Assembly: GCF_002798015.1 (NCBI RefSeq)
Contig: NZ_PGTZ01000011.1
Span: 62,001 to 126,000 of the forward strand
Origin: Luteimicrobium subarcticum
GTDB taxonomy: Bacteria > Actinomycetota > Actinomycetes > Actinomycetales > Cellulomonadaceae
Length of the DNA stretch: 64,000 bases
Reading direction: 5' to 3'
Positions 1 to 8,503 of the stretch are shown here, in pieces. Position 1 is the first letter of the stretch. Each line of letters starts with the position of its first letter. The notes below the pieces were generated by a model. It was not told the origin of the DNA and did no database searches. It saw only the letters and a program-made list of their open reading frames with translations. The translations under genes were made by a program, and so were the position numbers.

Positions 1-540
1 GCGGACGTAGAGGAGGCCGGCCCACCAGTAGAGGGCGACTCCCCAGGCGGCGCAGGCGGCGCCGATGACGAGGGCGACGGTGCCGACGGGTCCGTCGACC
101 TGGGCGAGCAGGAGGAGCGGGAAGGCGTACATGAGGGCGAAGGTGGCGGCTTTGCCGATGAAGTTGACGGGGAGGGGCCCGTAGCCGCGTCGGGCGAGGG
201 CGGGCAGGTAGCAGGCGAGCAGGATGTCGCGGCCGACGATGAGGGCGACGAGCCACCAGCCGATGACGTCGCGCCAGGCGAGGCCGACGAGGGTGACGAG
301 GATGAACAGTCGGTCGGCGGCGGGGTCGAGCATCTGGCCGAGCTTGCTGGTCTGGTGGAAGCGTCGGGCGATGACGCCGTCGAGCCAGTCGGTGGCTCCG
401 GAGACGGCGAGGACGGCGACGGCCCAGATGTCGTGGTGGCCGACGATGAGGACGGCGAAGACGGGCACGAGGAGGAGTCGTGCCAGGCTGATGAGGTTCG
501 GGACCGTCCAGACCCGCGTGCTCACGTCGTCGTCGGTCAC
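1..540 (-). CDS. CDP-alcohol phosphatidyltransferase family protein (3' end beyond the window)
   Basis: Integral membrane enzyme that joins a CDP-activated lipid to an alcohol during phospholipid synthesis. The frame reads from a GTG at 538-540 to base 1 without a stop, so 180 residues are visible and the C-terminus is missing. Around residues 45-70 it carries the complete family signature D-G-x2-A-R-x8-G-x3-D-x3-D (read as DG, AR, G, then DPAAD), which binds the metal ions and the CDP group. Hydrophobic segments follow that would form the membrane helices. The alcohol acceptor (glycerol phosphate, inositol phosphate or other) cannot be decided from this part. The start is supported by a -10-like TACACT six bases upstream, which suggests a leaderless mRNA. 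The gene is divergent from deaD. Confidence 0.9.
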   Translation of the reverse strand, partial: MTDDDVSTRVWTVPNLISLARLLLVPVFAVLIVGHHDIWAVAVLAVSGATDWLDGVIARRFHQTSKLGQMLDPAADRLFILVTLVGLAWRDVIGWWLVALIVGRDILLACYLPALARRGYGPLPVNFIGKAATFALMYAFPLLLLAQVDGPVGTVALVIGAACAAWGVALYWWAGLLYVR

Positions 541-546
541 GGGGTC

Positions 547-552
547 AGTGTA
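547..552 (-). promoter_or_regulatory. -10 hexamer (TACACT) of the CDP-alcohol transferase gene
   Basis: TACACT on the minus strand lies exactly six bases before the GTG start at 540. This places the transcription start on or next to the start codon, as in leaderless actinobacterial mRNAs. No Shine-Dalgarno sequence is present. Confidence 0.55.
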
Positions 553-618
553 CGAGGACGAGGGTGTGTGCCCGGACACGTGTGACGGCGGCCACGGCGG
601 GGTGCGGTGCCGGGCGGG

Positions 619-624
619 TAGGAT
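619..624 (+). promoter_or_regulatory. putative -10 hexamer (TAGGAT) for deaD
   Basis: TAGGAT fits the actinobacterial TANNNT pattern and is the best -10 candidate upstream of the helicase gene. It implies an untranslated leader of about 170 nt before the ATG at 802. Long leaders are common for cold-shock DEAD-box helicase genes. The -35 region is not convincing. Confidence 0.4.
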
Positions 625-664
625 GAGGGCGACTTCTTTTCGCAGTCGTCGCAGACCCGTTCTG

Positions 665-805
665 GTGCGCCCGTCGTGGCGCGTGCAGGTCGCAGCTTCC
701 GCAGGGCCCTCTCGGGGCCGCGGGCCGGCCTCGTTCTCTCGTGTGGGTGACGCGACAGCGGCCACCGTCGCATGCGATCCCCCGAACGAACGGTTCTGCA
801 CATGA
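665..805 (+). other. possible leader ORF overlapping the deaD start
   Basis: An open frame, arginine-rich at its beginning, runs through the deaD leader from a GTG at 665 (an ATG at 623 overlaps the presumed -10 and would probably not be transcribed). It ends with TGA at 803-805, overlapping the ATG of deaD at 802 in the ATGA arrangement used for translational coupling. There is no recognisable domain and no strong Shine-Dalgarno sequence, so it may be chance. Confidence 0.2.
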
Positions 806-2661
806 CCATGCCTGCCAGCGCGCCCGCGAGCGCCCCCCTTTCTGCTGCTGAGCCGTCGGCGTCGGCTGCGACGACGACGAAGGCCGCGGCGAAGACGTCC
901 TTCAAGGATCTCGGACTGCCTGCCGCTCTGCTGGAGGCGGTGGAGGCGCTCGGTTTCGAGACGCCGTCGCCGATCCAGGCGGAGGCCATCCCGGCGCTGC
1001 TGTCGGGGCGTGACATCACGGGTGTCGCGCAGACCGGCACGGGCAAGACGGCGGCGTTCGGGCTGCCGCTGCTGGCGCGGGTGGACGCGGGGCTGCGGGC
1101 CACGCAGGCGCTGGTGCTGACGCCGACGCGTGAGCTGGCGATGCAGGTGGCGGACGCGATCGAGAGCTTTGCGCGCACCACCCCGGGCATCGAGGTCATC
1201 TCGGTGTACGGGGGGTCGCCGTACCTGCCGCAGCAGCGGGCGCTGCAGCGGGGGGCGCAGGTCGTGGTGGGCACGCCGGGTCGTGTGATCGACCACCTGG
1301 AGCGCGGGTCGTTGAAGCTCGACGGGATCCGGTTCCTCGCGCTGGACGAGGCGGACGAGATGCTGCGGATGGGCTTCGCGGAGGACGTCGAGAAGATCTT
1401 CGGGTTCGCGCCGCGCACGGGCCGTCAGGTCGCCCTGTTCTCGGCGACGATGCCGGAGCCGATCCGCCGGGTCGCGCAGCACCACCTGGACAACCCGGTG
1501 GAGATCGCGGTGGCGCGGCAGTCGTCCACGGTGACGAGCGTGCGCCAGACGTATGCGATCGTGCCGTTCCGCCACAAGGCGGGCTCGCTGGTGCGGGTGC
1601 TGCAGACGTCGGACGCGGACGCGGCGATCGTGTTCTGCCGGACGCGCGGTGCGGCGGAGGAGGTCGGCACGGCGCTCATCGAGCGCGGTATCGCGGCGGC
1701 GACGATCTCGGGCGACGTGGCGCAGAAGGACCGCGAGAAGATCGTGGAGCGGCTGCGCTCGGGTCAGGTGGACGTGCTGGTCGCCACGGACGTCGCGGCG
1801 CGCGGCCTGGACGTGGACCGCATCGGCCTGGTCGTGAACTTCGACCTGCCTGGCGAGCCGGAGGCGTACGTGCACCGCATCGGTCGCACGGGTCGCGCGG
1901 GCCGGTCGGGCGAGGCCCTGAGCTTCGTGACGCCGCACGAGCGGGGGCGGCTGCGCCAGATCGAGCGGACGACGCGGACCCCTCTCGAGGAGGTCGCGAT
2001 CCCGTCGCCGGCGGAGGTCTCGGCGCACAAGGTCAAGAAGATGCTCGGCGACGTCGCGGAGCGGCACGAGGCGGGTCGCCTGGACCTGTACGTGAACCTG
2101 GTGCGCGAGCACCTGGCGGAGCACGAGGACGTCGACGCGGTCGAGCTCGCCGCGACCCTCGCCGCCCTGTTCGTCGGTGACCGGGGTCCCCGGTCCCGCG
2201 AGGCGCTCGCGGCCGAGGAGGAGGCGGCGGAGCTGGCCGCCGCGGCACGCCGGGCGCACCGCGAGGACGACGGGCGCCGCGACGGGCGGCACCGCCACTC
2301 CCCCGCGTCGGACGCCGACGGGCGGGGCCGGCGGGACGCCCGCGGCCCCCGCGACGGGGCACGTGACGGCGCGCGCGGGATCCGTCGTGACCCGGTCGGC
2401 ACCCGGTACCGGGTCGCGGTGGGTCACAAGCACGGCGTGCAGCCGCGCGGCATCGTGGGCGCCCTGACGCACGAGGGCGGCCTGTCCGGCAAGGACCTCG
2501 GGAAGATCGACATCTTCCCGCACTTCTCGCTGGTGGACATCGCGACGCCGCTCGACGAGCCGGCGCTCGAGCGGATCGGCCGGGCCCGCGTGGGCGGCCG
2601 GGCGCTGCGCATCACGATCGACGAGGGTGCACCGGCGCCGCGGCGCCGCCCGCAGGACTGA
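802..2661 (+). CDS. deaD: DEAD-box ATP-dependent RNA helicase with C-terminal DbpA-type RNA-binding domain
   Basis: Cytoplasmic ATP-dependent RNA helicase that unwinds structured RNA in ribosome assembly, mRNA turnover and cold adaptation. The protein is about 619 residues from the ATG at 802 (other ATGs in frame at 772 and 808). The N-terminal core shows in order the Q motif (PSPIQ), Walker A (AQTGTGKT), PTREL, TPGR, the DEAD box (LDEADEM) and SAT. The second RecA domain has ARGLD and HRIGRTGRAGR. An acidic/arginine-rich, probably disordered linker follows. The last 75 residues or so match the DbpA RNA-binding fold (VGHKHGV, IGxIDIFPHFSLVD). This layout is that of DeaD/CsdA rather than the shorter RhlE group. 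A strong hairpin follows the stop codon. Confidence 0.95.
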   Translation: MTMPASAPASAPLSAAEPSASAATTTKAAAKTSFKDLGLPAALLEAVEALGFETPSPIQAEAIPALLSGRDITGVAQTGTGKTAAFGLPLLARVDAGLRATQALVLTPTRELAMQVADAIESFARTTPGIEVISVYGGSPYLPQQRALQRGAQVVVGTPGRVIDHLERGSLKLDGIRFLALDEADEMLRMGFAEDVEKIFGFAPRTGRQVALFSATMPEPIRRVAQHHLDNPVEIAVARQSSTVTSVRQTYAIVPFRHKAGSLVRVLQTSDADAAIVFCRTRGAAEEVGTALIERGIAAATISGDVAQKDREKIVERLRSGQVDVLVATDVAARGLDVDRIGLVVNFDLPGEPEAYVHRIGRTGRAGRSGEALSFVTPHERGRLRQIERTTRTPLEEVAIPSPAEVSAHKVKKMLGDVAERHEAGRLDLYVNLVREHLAEHEDVDAVELAATLAALFVGDRGPRSREALAAEEEAAELAAAARRAHREDDGRRDGRHRHSPASDADGRGRRDARGPRDGARDGARGIRRDPVGTRYRVAVGHKHGVQPRGIVGALTHEGGLSGKDLGKIDIFPHFSLVDIATPLDEPALERIGRARVGGRALRITIDEGAPAPRRRPQD

Positions 2662-2676
2662 CGCACGGGGCAGGGC

Positions 2677-2717
2677 CACGAGGGGCCGCGACGCAGCACG
2701 CGTCGCGGCCCCTCGTG
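2677..2717. terminator. bidirectional hairpin terminator between deaD and the convergent PH-domain gene
   Basis: Perfect 17-bp inverted repeat (arms 2677-2693 and 2701-2717, left arm beginning CACGAGGGG) with a 7-nt loop. It lies 15 nt after the deaD stop and 25 nt beyond the end of the convergent gene, so it can serve both. There is no long U-tract, which is usual for GC-rich actinobacteria. Confidence 0.8.
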
Positions 2718-2742
2718 CGTCTCCGGCCCTCGCGTCGGGGCG

Positions 2743-3219
2743 TCACGGTGCCCGGTCGGGCGCCTCCCCGTGCAGCGCGACGAGGCGGGCGAGACGGTTC
2801 GCGTCGCGGACCCCGCGCGCGCCGTCGGCGCGCTGCACCGCCATGACGGCGAGGGTGGTCCCGTCCGCGAGGTCGAGCACCACCCAGGGGTCGGCGGGCG
2901 CGAACCGGACGGCCACGACCTCCGCCCACTCGAGGCGGCGCCGGTGCACGACGTTGCGCACGGTCAGACCGTCCGGGGTGGGGCGCGCGGACGTGTTGAC
3001 GAGCAGCTCGAGGAACCACGCACCGAGCAGACCCACGACGACGATCGCGACCCGCTGCCCGCTGTCGAAGCCGGTCTGGCGGGCCGCGAGCGCCACGAAC
3101 GCGCACCCGCCGACGAGGACGGTCGCGGTCAGGGCGCCGGCGAACAGGGCGAACCGGGGCCGGAACGGCGCGTACAGCCACGCGTCGGCCGGGCGGTCGG
3201 TGTGCGGCGTGACTCTCAC
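2743..3219 (-). CDS. PH-domain membrane protein (bacterial PH type, DUF2581-like)
   Basis: Small protein of 158 residues with two hydrophobic segments near the N-terminus (about residues 25-50 and 58-80). A soluble part follows that has the pattern of bacterial pleckstrin-homology domains, including ARPTPDGLTVRN and a W-x-E-V-xxVRF strand pair followed by VVLDLADG. Such proteins are common next to hisE-hisG in actinobacteria, but no biochemical role is established. The start is a GTG at 3219. GGAG lies directly against it, so the true start is uncertain. The gene follows hisG on the same strand after a gap of 93 nt and converges with deaD. Confidence 0.7.
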   Translation of the reverse strand: MRVTPHTDRPADAWLYAPFRPRFALFAGALTATVLVGGCAFVALAARQTGFDSGQRVAIVVVGLLGAWFLELLVNTSARPTPDGLTVRNVVHRRRLEWAEVVAVRFAPADPWVVLDLADGTTLAVMAVQRADGARGVRDANRLARLVALHGEAPDRAP

Positions 3220-3312
3220 CTCCGGCGCGCGGCGGATGCCGCGCTCCCCTTCAGGCTGTCACGGTGCGGGTGCCCACGCCGGGGCGGCACCGCGCGCCGC
3301 CGGTGCGGGGGT

Positions 3313-4161
3313 TCAGAGCCGGCAGGCGTGGATGGACGTCACGAGGATCGCCCGGGCTCCCAGGTCGTACAGGGAGTCCATGACCTGGTTGGTGCGGGAG
3401 CGCGGCACCATCGCACGCACCGCGGCCCATGAGCTGTCGTGCAGCGGCGAGACGGTGGGCGACTCGAGGCCGGGGGTGATCGCGACGGCCTGCTCGACGA
3501 GGTCGACCGGGCAGTCGTAGTCCATGAGGACGTACTCGCGGGCCGTCAGGACGCCCTGGAGGCGGCGGGTCAGGACCTCGAGCCCGGCGGGGGCGTCGTG
3601 GTCGGCGCGGCGGATCAGGACGGCTTCGGAGCGCAGCAGCGGCTCGCCGAAGACTTCCATGCCGGCGGCGCGCAGGGTGGTGCCGGTCTCGACGACGTCC
3701 GCGATGACGTCGGCGACGCCGAGGCGGACGGACGACTCGACGGCGCCGTCGAGGCGGACCACGGCCGACGGCTGGACGCCGTGCTCGCGCAGGTAGCCGC
3801 CCACGAGCACCGGGTAGGAGGTGGCGACACGCCGGCCCGCGATCCCGGCGAGGTCCTCGGTGGTGCCCACGGGGGCCGCGAACCGGAAGGTGGAGCGGGC
3901 GAACCCGAGGGGCAGGTGCTCGACGGCGTCTGCACCGGAGTCGATCATGAGGTCGCGGCCGGTGATGCCGACGTCGACGGTGCCCGCCCCGACGTACACG
4001 GCGACGTCACGGGGTCGCAGGAAGAAGAACTCGACGTCGTTGTCGGGGTCGGCGAGCACGAGCTCGCGCGGGTCGCGGCGCTGGCGGTAGCCGGCTTCGC
4101 GGAGCATGGCGGCTGCGGGTTCGGACAGGGATCCCTTGTTGGGGACGGCGATGCGGAGCAC
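3313..4161 (-). CDS. hisG: ATP phosphoribosyltransferase, long form (HisG)
   Basis: Catalyses the first step of histidine synthesis, joining PRPP and ATP to give phosphoribosyl-ATP. It is a cytoplasmic enzyme feedback-inhibited by histidine. At 282 residues it is the long, hexameric HisG form with a C-terminal ACT-like regulatory domain, so no HisZ partner is needed. The N-terminus reads [12 protein letters not shown], and the periplasmic-binding-like core contains VGITGRD and the PRPP loop region [13 protein letters not shown]. The C-terminal domain begins near residue 205. The GTG at 4161 is chosen because it fits the family start and has GAGGAA upstream. The longer open frame reading in from 4368 is not needed. 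hisE lies 80 nt upstream on the same strand, so the two form a unit for steps 1 and 2. Confidence 0.95.
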   Translation of the reverse strand: MLRIAVPNKGSLSEPAAAMLREAGYRQRRDPRELVLADPDNDVEFFFLRPRDVAVYVGAGTVDVGITGRDLMIDSGADAVEHLPLGFARSTFRFAAPVGTTEDLAGIAGRRVATSYPVLVGGYLREHGVQPSAVVRLDGAVESSVRLGVADVIADVVETGTTLRAAGMEVFGEPLLRSEAVLIRRADHDAPAGLEVLTRRLQGVLTAREYVLMDYDCPVDLVEQAVAITPGLESPTVSPLHDSSWAAVRAMVPRSRTNQVMDSLYDLGARAILVTSIHACRL

Positions 4162-4241
4162 GGTGATTCCTCGGTCAGGGTGCGGGGGCGGGACGTCGTG
4201 CGCGGCGGTCGCGCGCCGGCCGGGCCGGGTGCGGACGCCGC

Positions 4242-4505
4242 TCACAGATGGCGGTACACGTCCTGCAGGGTGAGCCCCTTGGCGACCATGAGCACCTGCA
4301 GGTGGTACAGGAGCTGGGAGATCTCTTCGGCCGCGGCGGTGTCGGACTCGTACTCGGCGGCCATCCACACCTCGGCGGCCTCCTCGACGATCTTCTTGCC
4401 GATGGCGTGCACCCCGGCGTCGAGCTCCTTGACGGTGCCGGAGCCCTCGGGGCGTGTCCGGGCCTTGTCGGACAGCTCGGCGAACAGGTCCTCGAACGTC
4501 TTCAC
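4242..4505 (-). CDS. hisE: phosphoribosyl-ATP pyrophosphatase (HisE)
   Basis: Second step of histidine synthesis: hydrolyses phosphoribosyl-ATP to phosphoribosyl-AMP and pyrophosphate in the cytoplasm. The 87-residue protein is of normal length for a stand-alone HisE. It shows the MazG-like helical pattern, with the acidic metal-binding helix [10 protein letters not shown] and a later E-I[10 protein letters not shown] helix. The GTG start at 4505 has no Shine-Dalgarno sequence but has TAGCCT seven bases upstream, so the mRNA is probably leaderless. It leads the hisE-hisG unit. The ribH terminator separates it from the riboflavin operon upstream. Confidence 0.95.
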   Translation of the reverse strand: MKTFEDLFAELSDKARTRPEGSGTVKELDAGVHAIGKKIVEEAAEVWMAAEYESDTAAAEEISQLLYHLQVLMVAKGLTLQDVYRHL

Positions 4506-4512
4506 GCCGTCC

Positions 4513-4518
4513 AGGCTA
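4513..4518 (-). promoter_or_regulatory. -10 hexamer (TAGCCT) of hisE
   Basis: TAGCCT seven bases before the GTG start at 4505. It fits the leaderless promoter pattern seen at a dozen other genes in this window. Confidence 0.6.
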
Positions 4519-4535
4519 GCGGGCGCGGCGGGTGG

Positions 4536-4573
4536 GCGGGCGCACGGTCCGGTCCTCGGGACTGTGCGCCCGC
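4536..4573 (-). terminator. hairpin terminator of the riboflavin operon
   Basis: Arms 4536-4550 and 4558-4573 pair over about 15 bp (GCGGGCGCAC against GTGCGCCCGC plus further pairs including one G-U and a one-base bulge). The hairpin starts a few bases after the ribH stop and lies just upstream of the hisE promoter, so it should insulate the two units. Confidence 0.65.
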
Positions 4574-4578
4574 GACGG

Positions 4579-5043
4579 TCAGACGCCGCGCAGGGCGACG
4601 GCGGTCGCGACGGCCGCCTCGGCCGCCTCGGCGCCCTTGTCCTCGTGCGAGCCCTCGAGGCCGGCCCGGTCGAGCGCCTGCTCGATCGTGTCGCAGGTGA
4701 GCACGCCGAAGCCGACGGGCTTGCCGGTGCGCACCGCGACGTCGGTCAGGCCCAGGGTGGCGGCCTGGCACACGTACTCGAAGTGGGGTGTGCCGCCGCG
4801 CACCACGACGCCGAGCGCGACGACCGCGTCGGACGTCCCCGCGGCGCGCGCCGCGGCGACCGTCAGCTCGAACGTGCCCGGGACGCGGATCTCGCGCACG
4901 TCCGTCACGTTCGCGGCCGCGAGCGCCCGGCGGGCGCCCGCGAGGAGGCCGTCCATGACCTCGGTGTGCCAGGACGCGGCGATCAGGGTGACGTGCAGGC
5001 CCTGGCCGTCGGTGTGGATGGTGGGTGCTCCGGCGCCGCTCAT
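4579..5043 (-). CDS. ribH: 6,7-dimethyl-8-ribityllumazine synthase (RibH)
   Basis: Condenses 5-amino-6-ribitylaminouracil with 3,4-dihydroxy-2-butanone 4-phosphate to make the lumazine precursor of riboflavin. The enzyme usually forms a 60-mer or pentamer in the cytoplasm. The 154-residue length is typical. Recognisable elements are ASWHTEV near residue 23, the [11 protein letters not shown] substrate loop, [17 protein letters not shown] with the catalytic His region, and [12 protein letters not shown]. The ATG at 5043 overlaps the ribBA stop by four bases (ATGA), so the last gene of the rib operon is translationally coupled to ribBA. A longer open frame entering from upstream only reads through ribBA in another frame. 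Confidence 0.97.
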   Translation of the reverse strand: MSGAGAPTIHTDGQGLHVTLIAASWHTEVMDGLLAGARRALAAANVTDVREIRVPGTFELTVAAARAAGTSDAVVALGVVVRGGTPHFEYVCQAATLGLTDVAVRTGKPVGFGVLTCDTIEQALDRAGLEGSHEDKGAEAAEAAVATAVALRGV

Positions 5044-6368
5044 GCGGGGTCCTCCTGCGTGTCGTGGGTGCTGTCGTGCGTGCTGTCGTGGCTGGTGTCG
5101 TGCTCGAGGGTGAGCGCGTGGCCCATGTGCTGCGCCTTGGTGCGCAGGTACGCGTCGTTGTAGACGGACCGGCCGACCTCGAGGCGACGGGTGCGCGGGA
5201 CGTCGATGCCGCTGGCGGTCAGCCCGGTGGTCTTGGCGGGGTTGTTGGTGAGGAGCTCGACCTGGTGCAGGCCGAGGTCGGCGAGGATGGCGGCGGCGGC
5301 GCCGTACTCGCGCCGGTCGGCGGGCCACCCGAGCTCGAGGTTCGCCTGGACGGTGTCGAGGCCTGCGTCCTGCAGGGCGTAGGCGTGCACCTTGGCGAGC
5401 AGGCCGATGCCGCGTCCTTCGTGGCCGCGCAGGTACACGATCGCGCCGCCCTCGCGCACGACGGTCCGCATGGCCTCGTGGAGCTGGGGGCCGCAGTCGC
5501 AGCGCAGCGAGCCGAACGCGTCGCCGGTGAGGCACTCGGAGTGGACGCGCACGACGGGCACGTCGGCGGGCTCCAGGGGGGCGTTCGCAGGCACGAGGGC
5601 GACGTGCTCGGCGCCGGTGCGCAGGTCGCGGTACCCGTGCACGCGGAAGTGCCCGTGCTCGGTCGGCAGGAACGCGTGCGTGGTGGCGCGCACGCGGGGC
5701 CGGGCCGCCTCGGCCCCGCCGTCGGCGGCGTCCGCGGTGTCGACGACGGGGTCGTGCTCGCGGCGCCACGCGACGAGGTCCGCGATGGTGATGACGAGCA
5801 GCCCGGCCTGGGCGGCCAGGCCGGCGGCGTCGCCGAGGCGCATCATGCGGCCGTCGTCGTGGACGAGCTCGGCGATCGCGCCGACCTCCCCCACGCCGGC
5901 GAGACGGCACAGGTCGACCGCGGCCTCGGTGTGGCCGCCGCGGTGCAGCACACCACCGGGGACGGCCCGCAGCGGCAGGACGTGGCCCGGTCGGATGAGG
6001 TCGGTGGCACCGCTGGCGGTGTCCGCGAGGACGTGCAGGGTGCGGGTGCGGTCGTCGGCCGAGATGCCGGTGGTGACGCCCGTCGCGGCGTCCACCGTGA
6101 CGGTGTAGGCGGTCCGGCGCGGGTCCTGGGACTGCGGGACCATCAGCGGCAGGTCGAGGGCGTCGGCACGGGCCGCGGGCATGGGCGCGCACAGGTAGCC
6201 GCTGGAGTGCCGGATCGTCCAGGCCACCCACTCGCTGGTGGCGCTCTGCGCGGCCAGGACGACGTCGACCTCGTTCTCGCGCTCGGGGTTGTCGGCGACG
6301 AGGACGGGGCGCCCGGCGCGGATCTCGGCGAGCGCGTCCTCGATCGACGCGAGGCGGACGTCGTTCAT
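5040..6368 (-). CDS. ribBA: bifunctional 3,4-dihydroxy-2-butanone-4-phosphate synthase / GTP cyclohydrolase II (RibBA)
   Basis: Supplies both entry branches of riboflavin synthesis: the four-carbon unit from ribulose 5-phosphate and the pyrimidine from GTP. In the N-terminal half the substrate/metal loop reads [11 protein letters not shown] instead of the usual DDEDRENEGD. The D, R, E, E and D positions that matter for catalysis remain, and [15 protein letters not shown] supplies the metal-binding His. The C-terminal cyclohydrolase half has the zinc cysteines [14 protein letters not shown] and GHEGRGIGL. The protein is 442 residues. Its last 20 residues are a low-complexity tail of repeated H-D-(S/T) tetrapeptides encoded by a tandem DNA repeat. 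Both ends overlap neighbours by four bases (ribE, ribH). Confidence 0.96.
   Translation of the reverse strand: MNDVRLASIEDALAEIRAGRPVLVADNPERENEVDVVLAAQSATSEWVAWTIRHSSGYLCAPMPAARADALDLPLMVPQSQDPRRTAYTVTVDAATGVTTGISADDRTRTLHVLADTASGATDLIRPGHVLPLRAVPGGVLHRGGHTEAAVDLCRLAGVGEVGAIAELVHDDGRMMRLGDAAGLAAQAGLLVITIADLVAWRREHDPVVDTADAADGGAEAARPRVRATTHAFLPTEHGHFRVHGYRDLRTGAEHVALVPANAPLEPADVPVVRVHSECLTGDAFGSLRCDCGPQLHEAMRTVVREGGAIVYLRGHEGRGIGLLAKVHAYALQDAGLDTVQANLELGWPADRREYGAAAAILADLGLHQVELLTNNPAKTTGLTASGIDVPRTRRLEVGRSVYNDAYLRTKAQHMGHALTLEHDTSHDSTHDSTHDTQEDPA
5056..5102. repeat. tandem 12-nt repeat encoding the RibBA C-terminal tail
   Basis: About four imperfect 12-nt units sharing the core GTCGTG. They encode [16 protein letters not shown] just before the ribBA stop. 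The motif is related to the repeat at the end of ribE. Confidence 0.7.
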
Positions 6369-7072
6369 GCGTGGGCCTCCTGCGTGTCGTCCTGCGTGTC
6401 GTCCTGCGCGGACGGGTCGGCGGTGACGGCCGCGGAGTGGCGGCCGGTCGCGGACCCCTGGGCGAGCCGGGTGACGTGCCGTTCGACGTACTTCGACAGG
6501 ACGTCGACCTCGAGGTTGACGAGGTCGGCCGCGCCGAGGCGCCCCAGGGTGGTGTCGGCGAGCGTGGTCGGGATGAGGGAGACGCCGAACGCGTCGTCGG
6601 CGACCCAGGTGACCGTGAGGGACACGCCGCTGACGGTGACGGAGCCCTTCTCGGCGAGGTACCGGGTGACGCTCTCGTCGGCGGCGACCGTCACGTCGTC
6701 CCAGCGAGGTCCGGGGCGGCGCTCGCGGATCGTGCCGACGCCGTCCACGTGACCCTGGACGACGTGGCCGCCGAGCCGGGTGTCGGCGCGCACGGCCCGC
6801 TCGAGGTTCACGGGTGCGCCGGGTGCGAGCTTCTCGAGGGCGGTGCGGCGCAGCGACTCCGGCATGACGTCCGCGGTGAACGTGCCCACGTCGTCGCCGG
6901 TGCCGAGCGACGTGACGGTCAGGCAGACGCCGTCGACGGCGATCGAGTCACCGTGCCGGGCGTCGGACGCCACGAGGGGGCCGGACACGGTGAGCACGGC
7001 GTCGGCCTCGGGGCCGTCGGGGAACGCGATGTCGACGACGTGGCCGACCTCTTCGACGATGCCGGTGAACAT
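6365..7072 (-). CDS. ribE: riboflavin synthase, alpha chain (RibE)
   Basis: Final riboflavin step: dismutates two 6,7-dimethyl-8-ribityllumazine molecules into riboflavin and the pyrimidine precursor. It is a cytoplasmic trimer. The 235 residues contain two internally homologous barrel domains. The first opens with the invariant [10 protein letters not shown] and has VDGVCLTV. The second has [12 protein letters not shown] and GVSLTV. Beyond the usual family length of about 200 residues there is a low-complexity tail ending [12 protein letters not shown], encoded by a tandem 12-nt repeat. The ATG at 7072 follows the ribD stop by one base, and the stop overlaps ribBA by four. Confidence 0.95.
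   Translation of the reverse strand: MFTGIVEEVGHVVDIAFPDGPEADAVLTVSGPLVASDARHGDSIAVDGVCLTVTSLGTGDDVGTFTADVMPESLRRTALEKLAPGAPVNLERAVRADTRLGGHVVQGHVDGVGTIRERRPGPRWDDVTVAADESVTRYLAEKGSVTVSGVSLTVTWVADDAFGVSLIPTTLADTTLGRLGAADLVNLEVDVLSKYVERHVTRLAQGSATGRHSAAVTADPSAQDDTQDDTQEAHA
6381..6408. repeat. tandem 12-nt repeat at the 3' end of ribE
   Basis: The unit TGCGTGTCGTCC occurs twice in direct succession (6381-6404), followed by a partial copy. It encodes the repeated DDTQ of the RibE tail. Confidence 0.8.
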
Positions 7073-7073
7073 G

Positions 7074-8249
7074 TCAGACCTCCTGGGCCGGTGCGGGTCG
7101 GGTGGGGCGGGGAGTCGTGGGGGGGTCGGCGGCACGGACGACCGTGAGGACGTCGTCGCCGAGCGGCATGACCTGGTGGGGGTGGAAGCGGGGGGCGCCG
7201 GCCAGGGTGGCGACGCCGAAGGCCTCGGTCGCGGACCGGCCGGCGCCGAGCAGGACGGGCGCGGCGTAGTGGTGGACCTCGTCGACGACCCCCGCGGCGA
7301 GGAACGCGGCCGCGAGGCGCGGTCCGCCCTCGACGACGAGCGTGCGGACCTCGCGCCCGGCCAGCGCGGCGAGGACCTCGGCGACGTCGTGGGTGGGCAG
7401 TGCGACGAGCTCACCGCCGGGGCCGTGCAGCGCGGCGTCCGGGGGCACGGCACGGCGGCCCACGACGACGCGCAGCGGCTGGTGGTCCGTGAGCGACCCG
7501 TCCGGGCGGCGCGCCGTGAGGGACGGGTCGTCGGCGGCGACCGTCCCGGTGCCGACCGCGATCGCGTCGACGCGGGCGCGGACCTCGTGGGCGTGCTCGC
7601 GCGCGGCCGCGCCCGTGATCCACCGGCTCGTGCCGTCCGCGGCGGCGACCCGTCCGTCCAGCGTGGTCGCGAGCTTGAGGATCACGTACGGGCGCCCGGA
7701 CGCGGCGGACGCGAGCCACGCGTGGTTCAGCTCGGCCGCCCCGCCGTGGGGCACCAGGGCGGCGGGCACGCCGCGCGAGCGCAGGTACGCCGCTCCGCCG
7801 GCAGCCGTCGGGTTCGGGTCCGCGACCGCGTAGACGACCTCGGCGACGCCGGCGTCCGCGAGCGCCACGGAGCAGGGTCCGGTGCGTCCGGTGTGGTTGC
7901 AGGGTTCGAGGGTGACCACGGCGGTGGCGCCGCGCACGTCGACCCCGGCCTCGCGGGCGCGTGCGAGGGCGTCGGCCTCGGCGTGCGGGGTGCCGGCGCC
8001 GCGGTGGTACCCCTCGGCGAGGACGACGCGGGAGGGGGTCGAGCCGGTGCCGTCCCTGCTGACCCTGCTGTCCGTAGGGGCGAGCAAGACGCACCCGACG
8101 CGCGGGTTGGGGCCGTGCGCGGGGCCGCGGGCGGCGAGCGCGACGGCCCGGTCGAACCAGGGGGCGAACCAGGGGGCGAACGCGGCGGCGAGCGTCGCGG
8201 CGGCGGGGTCGGCGCGGGACGCGTCAGGCGGGGGTGCTGCGGTGGTCAA
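7074..8249 (-). CDS. ribD: bifunctional diaminohydroxyphosphoribosylaminopyrimidine deaminase / 5-amino-6-(5-phosphoribosylamino)uracil reductase (RibD)
   Basis: Catalyses the deamination and NADPH-dependent reduction that follow GTP cyclohydrolase II in riboflavin synthesis. The N-terminal cytidine-deaminase-like domain has PNPRVGCVL, the zinc/proton-shuttle motif HAEADAL and the zinc motif PCNHTGRTGPC. The C-terminal reductase (DHFR-like) domain begins around residue 165 with RPYVILKLATTLDGRVA and includes DDPSLTARRP and VEGGPRLAAAFL. I chose the TTG at 8249 (391 residues) because GGAGGG lies just upstream. A GTG at 8276 would add nine residues. It is the first gene of the rib operon, about 100 nt downstream of the FMN riboswitch. 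Confidence 0.94.
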   Translation of the reverse strand: MTTAAPPPDASRADPAAATLAAAFAPWFAPWFDRAVALAARGPAHGPNPRVGCVLLAPTDSRVSRDGTGSTPSRVVLAEGYHRGAGTPHAEADALARAREAGVDVRGATAVVTLEPCNHTGRTGPCSVALADAGVAEVVYAVADPNPTAAGGAAYLRSRGVPAALVPHGGAAELNHAWLASAASGRPYVILKLATTLDGRVAAADGTSRWITGAAAREHAHEVRARVDAIAVGTGTVAADDPSLTARRPDGSLTDHQPLRVVVGRRAVPPDAALHGPGGELVALPTHDVAEVLAALAGREVRTLVVEGGPRLAAAFLAAGVVDEVHHYAAPVLLGAGRSATEAFGVATLAGAPRFHPHQVMPLGDDVLTVVRAADPPTTPRPTRPAPAQEV

Positions 8250-8353
8250 CGTCCCTCCGGTGCTCGTGCGGCGCACGGCGCTCCGGGGACGTGCGGGGCG
8301 CCACGACGGCGCACCAGCACCCGGGAACCCTGTGGAGGGTCCCCGTCACGCGT

Positions 8354-8483
8354 CTTCTCCCATCCGGACTCTCACCGTCGGTCCTGGAGTTCCACCAGGT
8401 CAACCGGGCGCTCTGCCGCCGGGGCGGAGGGCGCACGGGTCGCGGACTGTCACCGCCGGCTCGGAATTTCACCGACCCCGAAG
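8354..8483 (-). promoter_or_regulatory. FMN riboswitch (RFN element) controlling the rib operon
   Basis: The minus-strand sequence contains the conserved RFN blocks in order: GGTCGGTGAAATTCCG, CGGCGGTGACAGTCCGCGAC, a variable arm, a TTGACCTGGTGGAACTCCAG-like arm and CGGTGAGAGTCCGGATGGGAG. CTTC (8480-8483) and GAAG (8354-8357) close the P1 helix. FMN binding is known to switch such leaders off. About 100 nt of GC-rich, hairpin-forming sequence separate it from ribD and would form the expression platform. In GC-rich actinobacteria this usually acts by masking the ribosome-binding site, but the mode cannot be fixed by eye. Confidence 0.97.
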
Positions 8484-8503
8484 CACGTGCTCACCACCAT
8501 GGT

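Noticed and set aside
5240-6368. RibBA acidic loop [11 protein letters not shown] as a sign of an inactive butanone-phosphate synthase
   Set aside because: The residues needed for catalysis in the loop (D, R, E, E, D) and the metal-binding His are all present; it is a tolerated variant.
8250-8350. Intrinsic terminator between the FMN riboswitch and ribD
   Set aside because: Several GC-rich hairpins can form but none has a U-tract; ribosome-site masking is equally likely, so no specific terminator is called.
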